This document shows positions 36,402 to 45,902 of a stretch of DNA of 64,000 nucleotides, in pieces. Location: positions 104,447 to 168,446 of the forward strand of contig NZ_JASSVS010000011.1 in the NCBI RefSeq assembly GCF_030250645.1, given 5' to 3'. A program made the translations under genes and the position numbers. The notes beneath the pieces are model-generated. The model was not told the origin of the DNA, searched no databases, and worked only from the letters and a program-made list of their open reading frames with translations. Every line of letters begins with the position of its first letter. The first letter of the stretch is position 1. The DNA comes from Marinobacter azerbaijanicus (GTDB lineage Bacteria > Pseudomonadota > Gammaproteobacteria > Pseudomonadales > Oleiphilaceae).

Positions 36402-37154
36402 TCAGAGATTCTGCAACAGTCGTGCCGAAGCCTCGGAATTCTCATTGGCAGTGGTCATTATCTTCACCTGCATTTCGTACTGCCGGGACAGCTGAAGATT
36501 GGAAATCATTTCTTCCACCGCGTTCACGTTGGAGCTCTCCAGAAACCCGGAGGCCACGCGCATATTGGCATCGGGGGGTTCCGGGCCATCGAGCGCCTGG
36601 TCGGGCTTGCGACGAATAAAACCGTCTTCACCCTTTTCCAGGGCACCGGGAGGCGGGTTCACGAGCTTCAGGCGGTCAACTTCAACAAGCTGATCGGGCG
36701 GGCCACCAACCGGCACAATTGAGACGGTTCCGTCAGAACCAATCTGCACATTGTCGAAAGGAGGCAATGCCACCGGGCCACCATTGCCCATCACCATCTC
36801 TCCGCTTGAGAGACGCATCAGGCCGTTCACATCAATCTGCATGCTGCCGGAACGGGTGAACACTTCTTCGCCCTGCTGATTCTGTACGGCCAGCCAGCCA
36901 TCCCCTTCAACGGCAACGTCCAGTTTGCGGCCGGTATCCATCAATGCGCCTGCTGAAAGATCCGTACCCGGCCTTTCAGCCATGGCATAAGCCCGTGTGG
37001 GATGGTGTTCACCGAAAACCGGCATGCTGCGGGCCTGGGCAAAATCCCGCTTGAAACCGGTGGTACTGACGTTCGCCAGGTTGTTGGCGTGGGCGCGCTG
37101 GGAAAGCATGTTCTGCTTGGCGCCGGACATTCCAATATAAAGGGCTTTGTCCAT
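36402..37154 (-). CDS. flgF: Flagellar proximal rod protein FlgF
   Basis: A 250-residue axial protein starting MDKALYIGMSGAKQNMLSQR, with NNLANVSTTGFKRDFAQARS, EGDGWLAVQNQQGEEVFTRS and the C-terminal SNVNAVEEMISNLQLSRQYE helix. It is the first gene of the flgFGHIJKL run, with a sigma-54 promoter about 40 bp upstream. Confidence 0.94.
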   Translation of the reverse strand: MDKALYIGMSGAKQNMLSQRAHANNLANVSTTGFKRDFAQARSMPVFGEHHPTRAYAMAERPGTDLSAGALMDTGRKLDVAVEGDGWLAVQNQQGEEVFTRSGSMQIDVNGLMRLSSGEMVMGNGGPVALPPFDNVQIGSDGTVSIVPVGGPPDQLVEVDRLKLVNPPPGALEKGEDGFIRRKPDQALDGPEPPDANMRVASGFLESSNVNAVEEMISNLQLSRQYEMQVKIMTTANENSEASARLLQNL

Positions 37155-37195
37155 GGGAAAACTCCTGCCGGAATTTTGACTGTTACCAGTCTTCC

Positions 37196-37211
37196 TGCAG
37201 GAGTTGTGCCA
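37196..37211 (-). promoter_or_regulatory. Sigma-54 (RpoN) promoter of flgFGHIJKL
   Basis: The minus strand reads TGGCACAACTCCTGCA. It has a full -24 TGGCAC, GG and GC exactly 10 bp apart, and a -12 CTGCA one base off consensus. Predicted start is about 30 bp before the flgF ATG. Confidence 0.75.
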
Positions 37212-37227
37212 TGTTCAGCTTTCAGGG

Positions 37228-39108
37228 TTAGCGGAGGTTGATGATCGTCTGGGTGACGGCATCGGAGGTTTCAATGGTCTTGGCATTGGCCTGATAGTTA
37301 CGCTGGGCAATGATCAGGTTGACCAGTTCAGCCGAGAGGTCCACGTTGGATTCCTCGATGGAGCTGGCCTTGATGGAGCCCAGGGTTCCGGTATCCGGCG
37401 CGCCAATGATGGGCTGCCCGGACTCGAAGGTCTCCACCCAGGTGGTCTCCCCCACCGGCGAAAGCCCATTGGTGTTATTGAAGGAGGCCAGGGCCACCTG
37501 CCCGAGGGACTGCGACTGCCCGTTGGTATAGCGGGCAAACAGTACGCCCTGGTCAGAGACATCCAGGCCCGACAGACGGCCGGTAGCAAAACCGTTCTGG
37601 CGTTGATCGTTAACACCAAAATCGCTGCCAAACTGCGTGGTATTGCCAAGGTCCAGCACAAAGGCAGATGTGGTCGGCGGCTCCGGAATGGGCGTCGTTA
37701 CCGTCTCTCCCGGCGCAGGTGGACCATCAGCGCCATTGGGGGTGCCGTCGGCATTCTTGGGTATCCAGTCATCCACCAGGATCTCGCCATTGGGATCACC
37801 GTTCACTGACTGCAACTCTCCATCCTGGTCAAACCGGGCCTGGAACGGGTTGCTGTCGGTGCCGGCCACGAACTCACCATCAATCTGCAGGTAGACCGAC
37901 CATTCGCTGACGCCCACGCCGTCGCCCGGTGAAGGCTGCTTGACATAGAACTGGGTTATTTCATGGGAGTTGCCCAGGCTGTCATAAATGGTCGTGGAGG
38001 TTGCATGGTTATAGGTGCGCTGATCCAGCGGATTGAACTGGTTGGTGATTTCAATGGTGCGCGTATCCCACGAATCGGTCAGATTGGTGGTGCCACTGGT
38101 TGAGGCAATGTCCGTAATTTCTCGGTCTGCCTGTGGCCTGACTGTTCCCACCGTAGTTTCCGGAGCCCGGTCCGGGCCGTCACTGGTGTAACCGGCGGTA
38201 AGATTGTTACCGCGATTGTCAATCAGACGCAGGTTGCCACCAGTAAGCGACGCCGAGATGGTGGGGGCCTGGGCATCATTAATCGCATTGGCCAGGGAAG
38301 CTGCGTCGGTCACTCCGGTGGTATCAACAGGCACCGTGACTCCGCCCACTGCCAGGTCGAAGTTGAAGTTGCCAGCGGCAATGGCCGTGTTCAACTCGCC
38401 TTCGGTCATACCTTCGTATGATGTGGTGGCAGAGGCCGACAACCCGTCCTGACTATTCAGCACATCCACCACATCCGCCGCAGAGGAATCTGCACTGATG
38501 GATGCACTGACGACTGAACCGTCCTCGTAGGTGATCTCAAATGTTTCAGCAGGAAACCCGGGGTCTGTGGCCGTAAAGTCACCCATATCCGCCACACGGC
38601 GTTCCAGAACCGTTTCCCTGGAATCCAGGTTGAGGTCCGATTGCAGATTGGTGGTACGACGGGGAGCCAGGTTGTCGGTTTCTACCTGCAGGTCGTCACG
38701 AATACCGGAGAGGTTGCCGTCATCGTCGGCCACGAAGCCCTGAACCCGCATATTCTGGTTGTTGGTCACGTAGCCGTCTTTGTCGATACCGAACTGACCC
38801 GCACGGGAATACCGCACTTCGCCGCCGTTATTCAGTACAAAAAAGCCATCCCCGTTGATGGCCAGGTCCAGCCCATTGTCGGTGAAGCTGATGTTGCCCT
38901 GGCTGAACGACTGCTTGACGTCCTGCACCCGCACACCATCGCCAATGGGGTTGGTGCCGGCGCTCAGGAAACCGCTGGCATACAAGTCACCAAACTGGGC
39001 CTTGCTGCCCTTGAAACCTACGGTACTGGCGTTGGCAATGTTGTTACCGGTGACATCAAGGTCAACCGATGATGCCCTTAAGCCGCTAAGACCTGTATTG
39101 AAAGCCAT
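37228..39108 (-). CDS. flgE: Flagellar hook protein FlgE, enlarged
   Basis: A 626-residue hook protein, against about 400 in E. coli. N-terminal MAFNTGLSGLRASSVDLDVT and TGNNIANASTVGFKGSKAQF, the core FVLNNGGEVRYSRAGQFGID, and the C-terminal SNVDLSAELVNLIIAQRNYQ are all typical. The extra length is in the surface-exposed middle, rich in T, D, S and G, including an insertion with several 'DSSAADVVD'-like segments. It is the last gene of flgBCDE. Confidence 0.95.
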   Translation of the reverse strand: MAFNTGLSGLRASSVDLDVTGNNIANASTVGFKGSKAQFGDLYASGFLSAGTNPIGDGVRVQDVKQSFSQGNISFTDNGLDLAINGDGFFVLNNGGEVRYSRAGQFGIDKDGYVTNNQNMRVQGFVADDDGNLSGIRDDLQVETDNLAPRRTTNLQSDLNLDSRETVLERRVADMGDFTATDPGFPAETFEITYEDGSVVSASISADSSAADVVDVLNSQDGLSASATTSYEGMTEGELNTAIAAGNFNFDLAVGGVTVPVDTTGVTDAASLANAINDAQAPTISASLTGGNLRLIDNRGNNLTAGYTSDGPDRAPETTVGTVRPQADREITDIASTSGTTNLTDSWDTRTIEITNQFNPLDQRTYNHATSTTIYDSLGNSHEITQFYVKQPSPGDGVGVSEWSVYLQIDGEFVAGTDSNPFQARFDQDGELQSVNGDPNGEILVDDWIPKNADGTPNGADGPPAPGETVTTPIPEPPTTSAFVLDLGNTTQFGSDFGVNDQRQNGFATGRLSGLDVSDQGVLFARYTNGQSQSLGQVALASFNNTNGLSPVGETTWVETFESGQPIIGAPDTGTLGSIKASSIEESNVDLSAELVNLIIAQRNYQANAKTIETSDAVTQTIINLR

Positions 39109-39135
39109 ACTTCACCTCGTGCTGTTTCACCGGTA

Positions 39136-39810
39136 TCAATTAATCTGCTCAACGTCCGACAGGGCGATTGACCCCATGCCGGCCAGATTCAGCGTAATGT
39201 TGCCGCCCTTGCCAAGCGAGACACTGTCAACGTTGGCGCTCATCATGGTGCCGAGCTGCTCAGGGCCTTCCGGGTAGGACGCTTCGGCCACTACTTTATA
39301 GGGTCCGGGAGGCAAACTGTTGCCGTTACCATCCTTGCCATCCCAGCTGAACGCCGTCACGCCAGCCTGCTGGGTGCCCATGTCAATCTGTCGTACCCGT
39401 TCGCCGGCCTGGTTCTCAATGGAGATTCTCAGGCCAGAGGTGCTTGCCGGCACTTCCACATTGCCGGATATCTCTCCCTCAGCACCCAGAATGCCAATGG
39501 ATGACGGCGCCAGAACGGTACGACCCACCATCGCAGAAGCCTGCAGCGCCTGGGTGGAGCGGAACTGGTTTGCCACATCATCCACACTGCCGGAAAGGCC
39601 CTGCATCTCCTCCAGAGAGCTGAACTGCGCCAGCTGGGAGATGAACTCACCATTGTCCTGGGGTTCAAGCGGGTTCTGGTTCTTCAACTGGGCAATCATC
39701 AGCTCCATGAACTCGTTCTTGCCAAGCTCATTCCCGCTTTTTGTCTTTTCCTGATCAAGCTTGTACTTGCTCAGCACATCCGAGGCGTCTGCCGGGTTAA
39801 TTGCACTCAT
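39136..39810 (-). CDS. flgD: Flagellar hook cap protein FlgD
   Basis: A 224-residue hook-capping protein with N-terminal NELGKNEFMELMIAQLKNQN and PLEPQDNGEFISQLAQFSSL, then a FlgD Ig-like and tudor-like region (SGLRISIENQAGERVRQIDM, FSWDGKDGNGNSLPPGPYKV). It is removed once the hook is complete. Confidence 0.94.
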   Translation of the reverse strand: MSAINPADASDVLSKYKLDQEKTKSGNELGKNEFMELMIAQLKNQNPLEPQDNGEFISQLAQFSSLEEMQGLSGSVDDVANQFRSTQALQASAMVGRTVLAPSSIGILGAEGEISGNVEVPASTSGLRISIENQAGERVRQIDMGTQQAGVTAFSWDGKDGNGNSLPPGPYKVVAEASYPEGPEQLGTMMSANVDSVSLGKGGNITLNLAGMGSIALSDVEQIN

Positions 39811-39828
39811 GATTCAATCCTCGCTCGG

Positions 39829-40278
39829 TTACTGCTGACCCAGGGTCAGGATGCGCTGCATCATGGATTTGGCGCTGTTCATGATATCCACATTCATCTG
39901 AAAGCTGCGGGAAGAAGACATCATGTCTGCCATCTCCTCAACCACATTCACGTTCGGGTAGAACACATACCCTTCTTCGTTGGCTGCAGGATGATCCGGT
40001 TCGTAACGCATCTGCAGCTCGGCATCACTTTCAACAATACCTTCAACCCGCACACCGGCCCCGGGACCCGCTTCGCTGCCAAAGGGCTGCCCCTGCTGTG
40101 ACGGATTCAGCATGCTCTGCTGGATCGCCGCAAACACCGGCTTGCGGGCGCGATAGGTCTGTTCGGTACTGGAGCTGGCTGTCTCGGCATTGGCGATGTT
40201 GGACGCAGTGGTATTCAGCCGCAGTGACTGGGCTGTCATGCCTGACCCGGCGATATCGAAAATGCTACCCAGTGACAT
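39829..40278 (-). CDS. flgC: Flagellar proximal rod protein FlgC
   Basis: A 149-residue rod protein of normal length: MSLGSIFDIAGSGMTAQSLR, LNTTASNIANAETA, DHPAANEEGYVFYPNVNVVE and a C-terminal helix with FQMNVDIMNSAKSMM. It lies between flgB and flgD. Confidence 0.95.
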   Translation of the reverse strand: MSLGSIFDIAGSGMTAQSLRLNTTASNIANAETASSSTEQTYRARKPVFAAIQQSMLNPSQQGQPFGSEAGPGAGVRVEGIVESDAELQMRYEPDHPAANEEGYVFYPNVNVVEEMADMMSSSRSFQMNVDIMNSAKSMMQRILTLGQQ

Positions 40279-40312
40279 GGTCTTACTCCTCAGTTAGATT
40301 GCTGCGCCCGGA

Positions 40313-40711
40313 TCACTGACCCGAGAGTGCCTTTTTGATACCGGAAATTTTTCCATCCAGGAACTGGAAACTGGCCTGGTAATCCATCGCATTGCGCATG
40401 AAACGGGTCTGCTCCTGCTGGGCATCCACGGTGTTGCCATCCACAGAAGGCTGATGCGGAATCCGATACAGCAGTTCGCTGTCCTGGCCCATGCCTGATG
40501 TATCCATATGGGACTCGTGAGTGCGGTTCATGCCAAAGCCACTCATGCCTTCCTGCGCTTTCTGCATCATCGCCTGAAAGTCGATATCCCGCGCCTTGTA
40601 GCCGGGGGTATCCGCGTTGGCAAGATTGTTTGCCAGCACTTCAGCGCGCTTGATCCGCCCTTCCAGGGCGTGCTGGTGAATGCCTAATGCTTTGTCCAGG
40701 GAAATAGCCAT
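40313..40711 (-). CDS. flgB: Flagellar proximal rod protein FlgB
   Basis: A 132-residue protein starting MAISLDKALGIHQHALEGRI, with LANNLANADTPGYKARDIDF and the C-terminal EQTRFMRNAMDYQASFQFLD. The ATG at 40711 has GGAGG directly upstream; an in-frame extension of 25 residues is spacer. It is the first gene of flgBCDE, with a sigma-54 promoter about 65 bp upstream. Confidence 0.95.
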   Translation of the reverse strand: MAISLDKALGIHQHALEGRIKRAEVLANNLANADTPGYKARDIDFQAMMQKAQEGMSGFGMNRTHESHMDTSGMGQDSELLYRIPHQPSVDGNTVDAQQEQTRFMRNAMDYQASFQFLDGKISGIKKALSGQ

Positions 40712-40775
40712 AATGCCTCCGATTCCTGCACCCGGCCGTGTTCGTATTGCCGTTTGTGCTTTATGCAGGAGTAAA

Positions 40776-40791
40776 AGCAATGACAATGCCA
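40776..40791 (-). promoter_or_regulatory. Sigma-54 (RpoN) promoter of flgBCDE
   Basis: The minus strand reads TGGCATTGTCATTGCT. The -24 TGG and -12 TTGCT elements have GG and GC exactly 10 bp apart. It lies in the 205-bp gap between flgB and the nitroreductase gene; the rest of this gap is G+C-rich with no gene. Confidence 0.75.
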
Positions 40792-40916
40792 GTTTTCAGA
40801 AGTCGTTGCGGGACGGGGGCTGGAACGAAAGCGGGGCAATTCAGGAGGGAAGCGGAAACGCGGAAAGCGGCAAGGGATTTCCCCCCACCGCCGCGGGCGG
40901 GGGTAGCCACCGGCGA

Positions 40917-41474
40917 CTACTGCGGCCAGCGGCTCACAAATTCACTCGGCTGGGGCCTTGGCACCGGAGGTTTGTTTGAGCTGACGCTGCCGGCATAAAG
41001 GAACCCGGTGATAATCTCCTCGTCGCTCAACCCCAAGCCTCTGGCAACATCCGGGTGGTAGGCCAGGCTACCGGTGCGCCACATACCTCCAAAGCCGGCA
41101 TCTTCCAGAGCCAGCAGCAGATAACCCATACCAACAGCGGCCGACATCGTCTGCTCGATTTCCGGCACTTTGGGATGATTATGGTGAGAGGCAATACCGA
41201 CAATCACCATCGGGGCCCGCTGTGCCTTTTTGCGGAGCTTTTCCCGCGCCTTGTCCGGAGCATCACTTTCACAGGTTGAAGCAAACAGGTCTCCCAGTGC
41301 CGAAAGTGCGTCATCGCCCTCGATCACCAGGTAACGCCAGGGCCTGAGCAGGGCATGGTCTGGCGCCCTGGCGGCACAGGCAAAGGCCTTTTCGAGGGTG
41401 TCCGCATCTGGTGCAGGAGTTTCCAGGCGCGGCTCGGAACTACGGTTCAGCATTGCATCGATTACTGCAGTCAT
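40917..41474 (-). CDS. YdjA-like nitroreductase family protein
   Basis: A 185-residue flavin-dependent nitroreductase-fold protein starting MTAVIDAMLNRSSEPRLETP. FMN-binding landmarks are RAPDHALLRPWRYLVIEGDD and the C-terminal ALEDAGFGGMWRTGSLAYHP. Length and sequence fit the minimal YdjA group. The substrate is unknown. The upstream flagellar genes are unlikely to be functionally linked. Confidence 0.85.
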   Translation of the reverse strand: MTAVIDAMLNRSSEPRLETPAPDADTLEKAFACAARAPDHALLRPWRYLVIEGDDALSALGDLFASTCESDAPDKAREKLRKKAQRAPMVIVGIASHHNHPKVPEIEQTMSAAVGMGYLLLALEDAGFGGMWRTGSLAYHPDVARGLGLSDEEIITGFLYAGSVSSNKPPVPRPQPSEFVSRWPQ

Positions 41475-41680
41475 ATCATCTCGCCGTGATTGGTGTCTGG
41501 CCCGCAGATCAGGCCTGAATATGTCGCATGAATTGTGGCACAAGTGTATTACTGTTAGTCTTTAGTCTAAGTATTTTCCACGATACGCGAGTACCATCTA
41601 CCCTAAAAATGATAAATGAGCCGGTAGACGATTTATGAGCCAACAGCAAAGCTTACGCAACGTTCGGACTTGCCTCTGAC

Positions 41681-43117
41681 ATGATGAGCGCACCGATTGA
41701 CCTGCGCAATGCCAGTTCCAGCGCCAGCAAGTCCGCTGTGCTGGATTCGCAGAACAACCCGATAGCCATTCCTCCCATGCCGGACTACAGCGGCAGGATT
41801 CTGGCTTACACGGCAACGGCCGGCATTATCATTTCGGGCGTGTTGCAGGGCGTGTTTGGCCAGTGGATGTTATGGTTGCTCATCGGCGCCCTCACCTGGC
41901 CCCACATTGCCCATCAGCTCACCCGCAGAACCTTTCTCCGTCATTCACCACGCATTCGCCAGAAAATGCTGCTTGGAGATTGCGCCATTGGAGGTGGATT
42001 TGTCGGTTGCATCGGCCTGATTGCAATCCCGTCCGTGGCCGTGGTGCTGATGCTGATGTTCAGTTGCCTGATTGTTGGCGGCATACGCCAGTGGTTAATC
42101 GGAACCGTTATCATGGCTGTAAGCGGAGCCATCGCCGTTGCCGTTGTGGGGCCTGCAGAGTCCTTTCAGTCCCCGATGATCACCAGCATTATCGCCATAC
42201 TGGCCACCGGGCTCTACATTTGCGTGACTGCCTTCTACTCTCATCAGCAGGCACGTGCCCTGATGACAGCAAAGACCCAGATCCAGAACCAGCGGGAACA
42301 ATCCATTGCGCTGTCCCACAAGCTGTCCAAATACCTGTCGCCCCAGGTATGGCAGTCCATCTTTACCGGCGAACGGGACGTGCGGCTGGAAACCCAGCGC
42401 AAGAAGCTCGCGGTATTTTTCTCGGACATCAAGGGCTTCACGGAACTTTCCGAAGAGATGGAACCGGAAGCGCTGACCGAACTGCTGAATCACTACTTCA
42501 ACGAGATGTCGGAAGTGGCTCTCAAGTATGGAGGCACCATCGACAAGTTCGTCGGCGACTCCATCATGATCTTTTTTGGTGACCCAACCAGCCGCGGCCA
42601 GAGGGAAGACGCCTTTGCCTGCGTGTCCATGGCCATCGAAATGCGCAAGCACATGAAAATCATGCGCCAGAAATGGCGAAGCCAGGGTATCAAGACACCA
42701 CTGGAAATCCGCATGGGCATCAGTACCGGCTACACCACTGTGGGCAACTTTGGCGCCGAGAACCGCATGGACTACACCATCATCGGCAAGGAAGTGAACC
42801 TGGCCAGCCGCCTGGAATCCCTGGCGGAGCCTGGCGAGATCCTGATTTCCTACGAGACCTTCTCGCTGATCAAGGACCGCATCATGTGCCGGGACAAGGG
42901 CGAGATAACCGTCAAAGGTTTTGGCCGCCCCGTGTCCATCTACGAGGTTGTGGACTTCCGCCGCGACATGGGTCCCAACCGCAGCTTCCTGGAACATGAG
43001 CACAGCGGGTTCGCCATGTACCTGGATTCAGAAAAGATTACAGAGCGAGAACGCGAGTCCATTCTTTCCGCCCTGGAGGATGCCGCCGAACGGTTACGCC
43101 AGGAAGAAGACGCCTGA
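41681..43117 (+). CDS. cyaB: MASE2-containing class III adenylate cyclase (CyaB-like)
   Basis: A 478-residue protein with a polar N-terminus, a hydrophobic region of about six helices (residues about 40-185) resembling the MASE2 sensor, a short coiled linker and a class III cyclase domain. Both metal aspartates are present (FFSDIKGFTELSEEM and KFVGDSIMIFFGDP), along with adenine-specifying K and D residues (IDKFVGD, MDYTIIGK) and the N/R pair in KEVNLASRLESL. It resembles P. aeruginosa CyaB, which makes cAMP for Vfr. Tandem ATGs at 41681 and 41684 are equally possible; no strong SD is seen. Confidence 0.9.
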   Translation: MMSAPIDLRNASSSASKSAVLDSQNNPIAIPPMPDYSGRILAYTATAGIIISGVLQGVFGQWMLWLLIGALTWPHIAHQLTRRTFLRHSPRIRQKMLLGDCAIGGGFVGCIGLIAIPSVAVVLMLMFSCLIVGGIRQWLIGTVIMAVSGAIAVAVVGPAESFQSPMITSIIAILATGLYICVTAFYSHQQARALMTAKTQIQNQREQSIALSHKLSKYLSPQVWQSIFTGERDVRLETQRKKLAVFFSDIKGFTELSEEMEPEALTELLNHYFNEMSEVALKYGGTIDKFVGDSIMIFFGDPTSRGQREDAFACVSMAIEMRKHMKIMRQKWRSQGIKTPLEIRMGISTGYTTVGNFGAENRMDYTIIGKEVNLASRLESLAEPGEILISYETFSLIKDRIMCRDKGEITVKGFGRPVSIYEVVDFRRDMGPNRSFLEHEHSGFAMYLDSEKITERERESILSALEDAAERLRQEEDA

Positions 43118-43129
43118 CCGACACCATTA

Positions 43130-43948
43130 TCACTGCCTGATCAATCGTGGCCCGGCTGCATCTTCCGGCTCTGTACTCCGCCATGGGTTGATATCCAGCC
43201 CGCCCCGGCGGGTATATCGGGCACAGACCGATAGCTGCTGCGGCTTACAACGCGCCATCAGATCGGTGAACATTGTTTCCACGCAGTGTTCATGAAAATC
43301 CTGCTTCTGACGAAAACTGACGATGTACTGGAGCAGCCCCGCCCGGTCCATAGCCGGACCCGTGTACTCAATCAGCACCGTGGCCCAGTCCGGCTGGCCG
43401 GTTACCGGGCAGTTACTCTTCAGCAGATGCGAGCACAGCTTTTCCGACACCACCTCGCCAGCGGCACCCAGGCTGTCCGGGTTATAGTCATAGCCGACGG
43501 ATTCCACGTCCTCATCATCGATCAACACAAAACCTTCCGGCCGTCCGATCGCCCTCGCGCCCTGGTCAACGCTGTACAGATCCACGGACACAGAGGCACC
43601 ACTGGCACTGGACAGGTCTCGCACAATCACATCCCTGACCTGATCAGCAGAAGAAAACACGGTCTGATTCAGGGAGTTCAGGTAAAGCTTGAGTGACTTT
43701 GACTCAATAATGGCTGGCGATGCCGAAGGCACGCGGATTTCCGCCCAGGCTACGGCAGGTACGCCACCGGAGCGCAGCCAGGAAATTTCCCAGGCCTGCC
43801 AGAGATCCTCCCCGAACCAGGGCCAGCGGCCATCTTCCAGGCCAAGGCGGCGACGGTTTTCGTCCCTCGCCACGGGAAACAGTAACTGCGGATCGTAGGT
43901 ATCCGGGTAATCGCTGGATTTGCCCAGCGGGGCATCAATAAGGGCCAT
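43130..43948 (-). CDS. queF: NADPH-dependent 7-cyano-7-deazaguanine reductase, bimodular
   Basis: A 272-residue QueF of the long bimodular (YqcD) type reducing preQ0 to preQ1 for queuosine. The catalytic cysteine is in SNCPVTGQPDWATV, with the substrate glutamate and the QueF motif ESKSLKLYLNSLNQ upstream. The C-terminal DLMARCKPQQLSVCARYTRR matches the family. It is convergent with cyaB, with 12 bp between stops. Confidence 0.95.
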   Translation of the reverse strand: MALIDAPLGKSSDYPDTYDPQLLFPVARDENRRRLGLEDGRWPWFGEDLWQAWEISWLRSGGVPAVAWAEIRVPSASPAIIESKSLKLYLNSLNQTVFSSADQVRDVIVRDLSSASGASVSVDLYSVDQGARAIGRPEGFVLIDDEDVESVGYDYNPDSLGAAGEVVSEKLCSHLLKSNCPVTGQPDWATVLIEYTGPAMDRAGLLQYIVSFRQKQDFHEHCVETMFTDLMARCKPQQLSVCARYTRRGGLDINPWRSTEPEDAAGPRLIRQ

Positions 43949-43969
43949 GAAACATCCTGGAACAAGACA

Positions 43970-44743
43970 TCAGTGACGAATACCCTTACCCCGCGCCAGC
44001 ATGCGAAGGGAAATGGCAGACAGTATGGTAATGAACATCAGAATCATACCAAGGGCCACGTATGGATTGACATCCGACACGCCCAGAATGCCATATCGGA
44101 AGGCATTCACCATGTACAGGATCGGGTTGATCATCGACACCCCCTGCCAGAACCCGGGCAGCAGGTCGATTGAATAGAACACCCCGCCCAGGTACGTCAG
44201 TGGTGTCAGCACGAACGTAGGAACAATGGAGATATCATCAAACTTGGTGGCCAGCATGGCATTGATGAAACCACCCAGGGAAAACAGTGCCGAGGTAAGG
44301 AACACGGTCAGTATGACCATGGGCAGGTGGTGAATGGATAAGTCGGTGAAACCCAGCGACAGCAGCGTCACGATGAGACCAATACCCAGCCCACGTGACA
44401 TGCCGCCGGTGACGTAACCAACGAGAATAATCCAGTTGGGCACCGGTGACACCAGCAACTCTTCGATACTGCGCTGGAATTTCATGGAGAAAAACGACGA
44501 CACCACATTGGCATAGGAGCTGGTAATCACCGCCATCATGATCAGCCCCGGGACGATAAACGACATATAGTCAAAGCCGCCCATCACCCCAATGCGGGAA
44601 CCGATAAGGTTGCCAAAAATAATGAAATACAGTGTCATGGTGACCGCCGGCGGCAACAGGGTTTGCGGCCATATCCGCATGAAACGGCGTATTTCCCGCA
44701 CAACAATGGTTTTGTAGGCCGTCAGCATCGCGTCTGTTCTCAT
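43970..44743 (-). CDS. yadH: ABC-2 type transporter permease (YadH-like)
   Basis: A 257-residue permease with about six membrane helices and the ABC-2 signature near the C-terminus (VFYSIDLLPGFWQGVSMINP). It starts with ATGA overlapping the upstream ATPase stop, so the two are translationally coupled. The YadGH family is an exporter of unknown substrate. Confidence 0.9.
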   Translation of the reverse strand: MRTDAMLTAYKTIVVREIRRFMRIWPQTLLPPAVTMTLYFIIFGNLIGSRIGVMGGFDYMSFIVPGLIMMAVITSSYANVVSSFFSMKFQRSIEELLVSPVPNWIILVGYVTGGMSRGLGIGLIVTLLSLGFTDLSIHHLPMVILTVFLTSALFSLGGFINAMLATKFDDISIVPTFVLTPLTYLGGVFYSIDLLPGFWQGVSMINPILYMVNAFRYGILGVSDVNPYVALGMILMFITILSAISLRMLARGKGIRH

Positions 44744-45687
44744 GCCGCGTCTCCCTGTTTGGCGGCAATGGCGTTGTTGTCCTCAACCATGCGAACAAAC
44801 AGCTCTTCCAACCGGTTGGCCTTGGTACGCATGCTCACCACCCGGATACCCTTCTGCTCAAGTTGAATAAACATACCGTTAAGGCTCTGGCCTTTCTCCA
44901 CATCCACCACCAGGGCACCCTCGCCATCAAGGTGGCAATAGAAACCATCGAGTTCCGGAGCCCTCTCCAGCGGCTCGGCGGTGTCCAGAACAAAGGTCTC
45001 AGAGCTCAGTTGCTGCAACAGCTCCCGTTTGCTGGTATTTCGCAGTATGCGGCCATGATCAATGATGGCGATATTGCGGCACAGGGCCTCCGCCTCTTCC
45101 AGGTAGTGTGTAGTGAGGATAATGGTCGTGCCGCGGCGGTTCATTTCCTCCAGGAACGTCCACATGGAGCGCCGCAGCTCGATATCCACGCCTGCTGTGG
45201 GCTCATCCAGGATCAGCAGTTTCGGTTCGTGAACCAGGGCCCGGGCAATCATCAGCCGGCGTTTCATCCCCCCCGACAGCATCATGGCCGGGGTGTTGCG
45301 CTTGTCCCAGAGGCCCAGCTGACGCAGGTACTTCTCAGCGGACTCAGACGCTTTCTTCAGGGGGATGCCGTAATAACCCGCCTGAGTCGTCACAATATCG
45401 AACACTTTCTCGAACTGGTTAAAATTGAACTCCTGGGGCACAACGCCCAGGTTCAGCTTCGCATCAGAGAGATGGGTATCGATGTCAGATCCGAATACGC
45501 GAACCTTTCCGGCACTCTTGTTGACCAGGGAGCAGACAATGCCGAGGGTGGTGGACTTTCCAGCCCCGTTGGGGCCCAGAAGTGCGAAAAAGTCACCCTC
45601 GGCCACATGCAGATCAATGCCCTTGAGGGCCTGAAAGCCGTCGCCATAGGTCTTGACCAGACCTTCAATTTCAAGTGCGTTGGTCAT
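44740..45687 (-). CDS. yadG: ABC transporter ATP-binding protein (YadG-like)
   Basis: A 315-residue ATPase with Walker A GPNGAGKST, signature LSGGMKRRLMIARALVHEPK, Walker B LLILDEPTAGVD and H-loop TTHYLEEAE. The C-terminal 90 residues form the DUF4162-like tail usual for ABC-2 drug/polysaccharide-type exporters. It is paired with the permease downstream. Confidence 0.92.
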   Translation of the reverse strand: MTNALEIEGLVKTYGDGFQALKGIDLHVAEGDFFALLGPNGAGKSTTLGIVCSLVNKSAGKVRVFGSDIDTHLSDAKLNLGVVPQEFNFNQFEKVFDIVTTQAGYYGIPLKKASESAEKYLRQLGLWDKRNTPAMMLSGGMKRRLMIARALVHEPKLLILDEPTAGVDIELRRSMWTFLEEMNRRGTTIILTTHYLEEAEALCRNIAIIDHGRILRNTSKRELLQQLSSETFVLDTAEPLERAPELDGFYCHLDGEGALVVDVEKGQSLNGMFIQLEQKGIRVVSMRTKANRLEELFVRMVEDNNAIAAKQGDAA

Positions 45688-45902
45688 AATGAATCCAGAG
45701 CATAAAAAAACAGGTAGCTATAAGTTGTGGCCGGGAAAGAGGAATTCAAGTAGCAGGGCCCGTCGGCTGGCAAAATCACTAAAACCCCAAACTGCGACAG
45801 GTTTCCCGATATGCCGGCAGCGGCGTCCTTATAATGCCGGTTACAACAATTTACAAAGGCTCTGCAACGCAGGCCGAAACGTCAGGGAATGTACGCGCCG
45901 CC

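Noticed and set aside
40800..40916. G+C-rich inverted repeat downstream of the nitroreductase gene as a terminator
   Set aside because: An 8-bp stem can be drawn on the minus strand, but no T-tract follows it.
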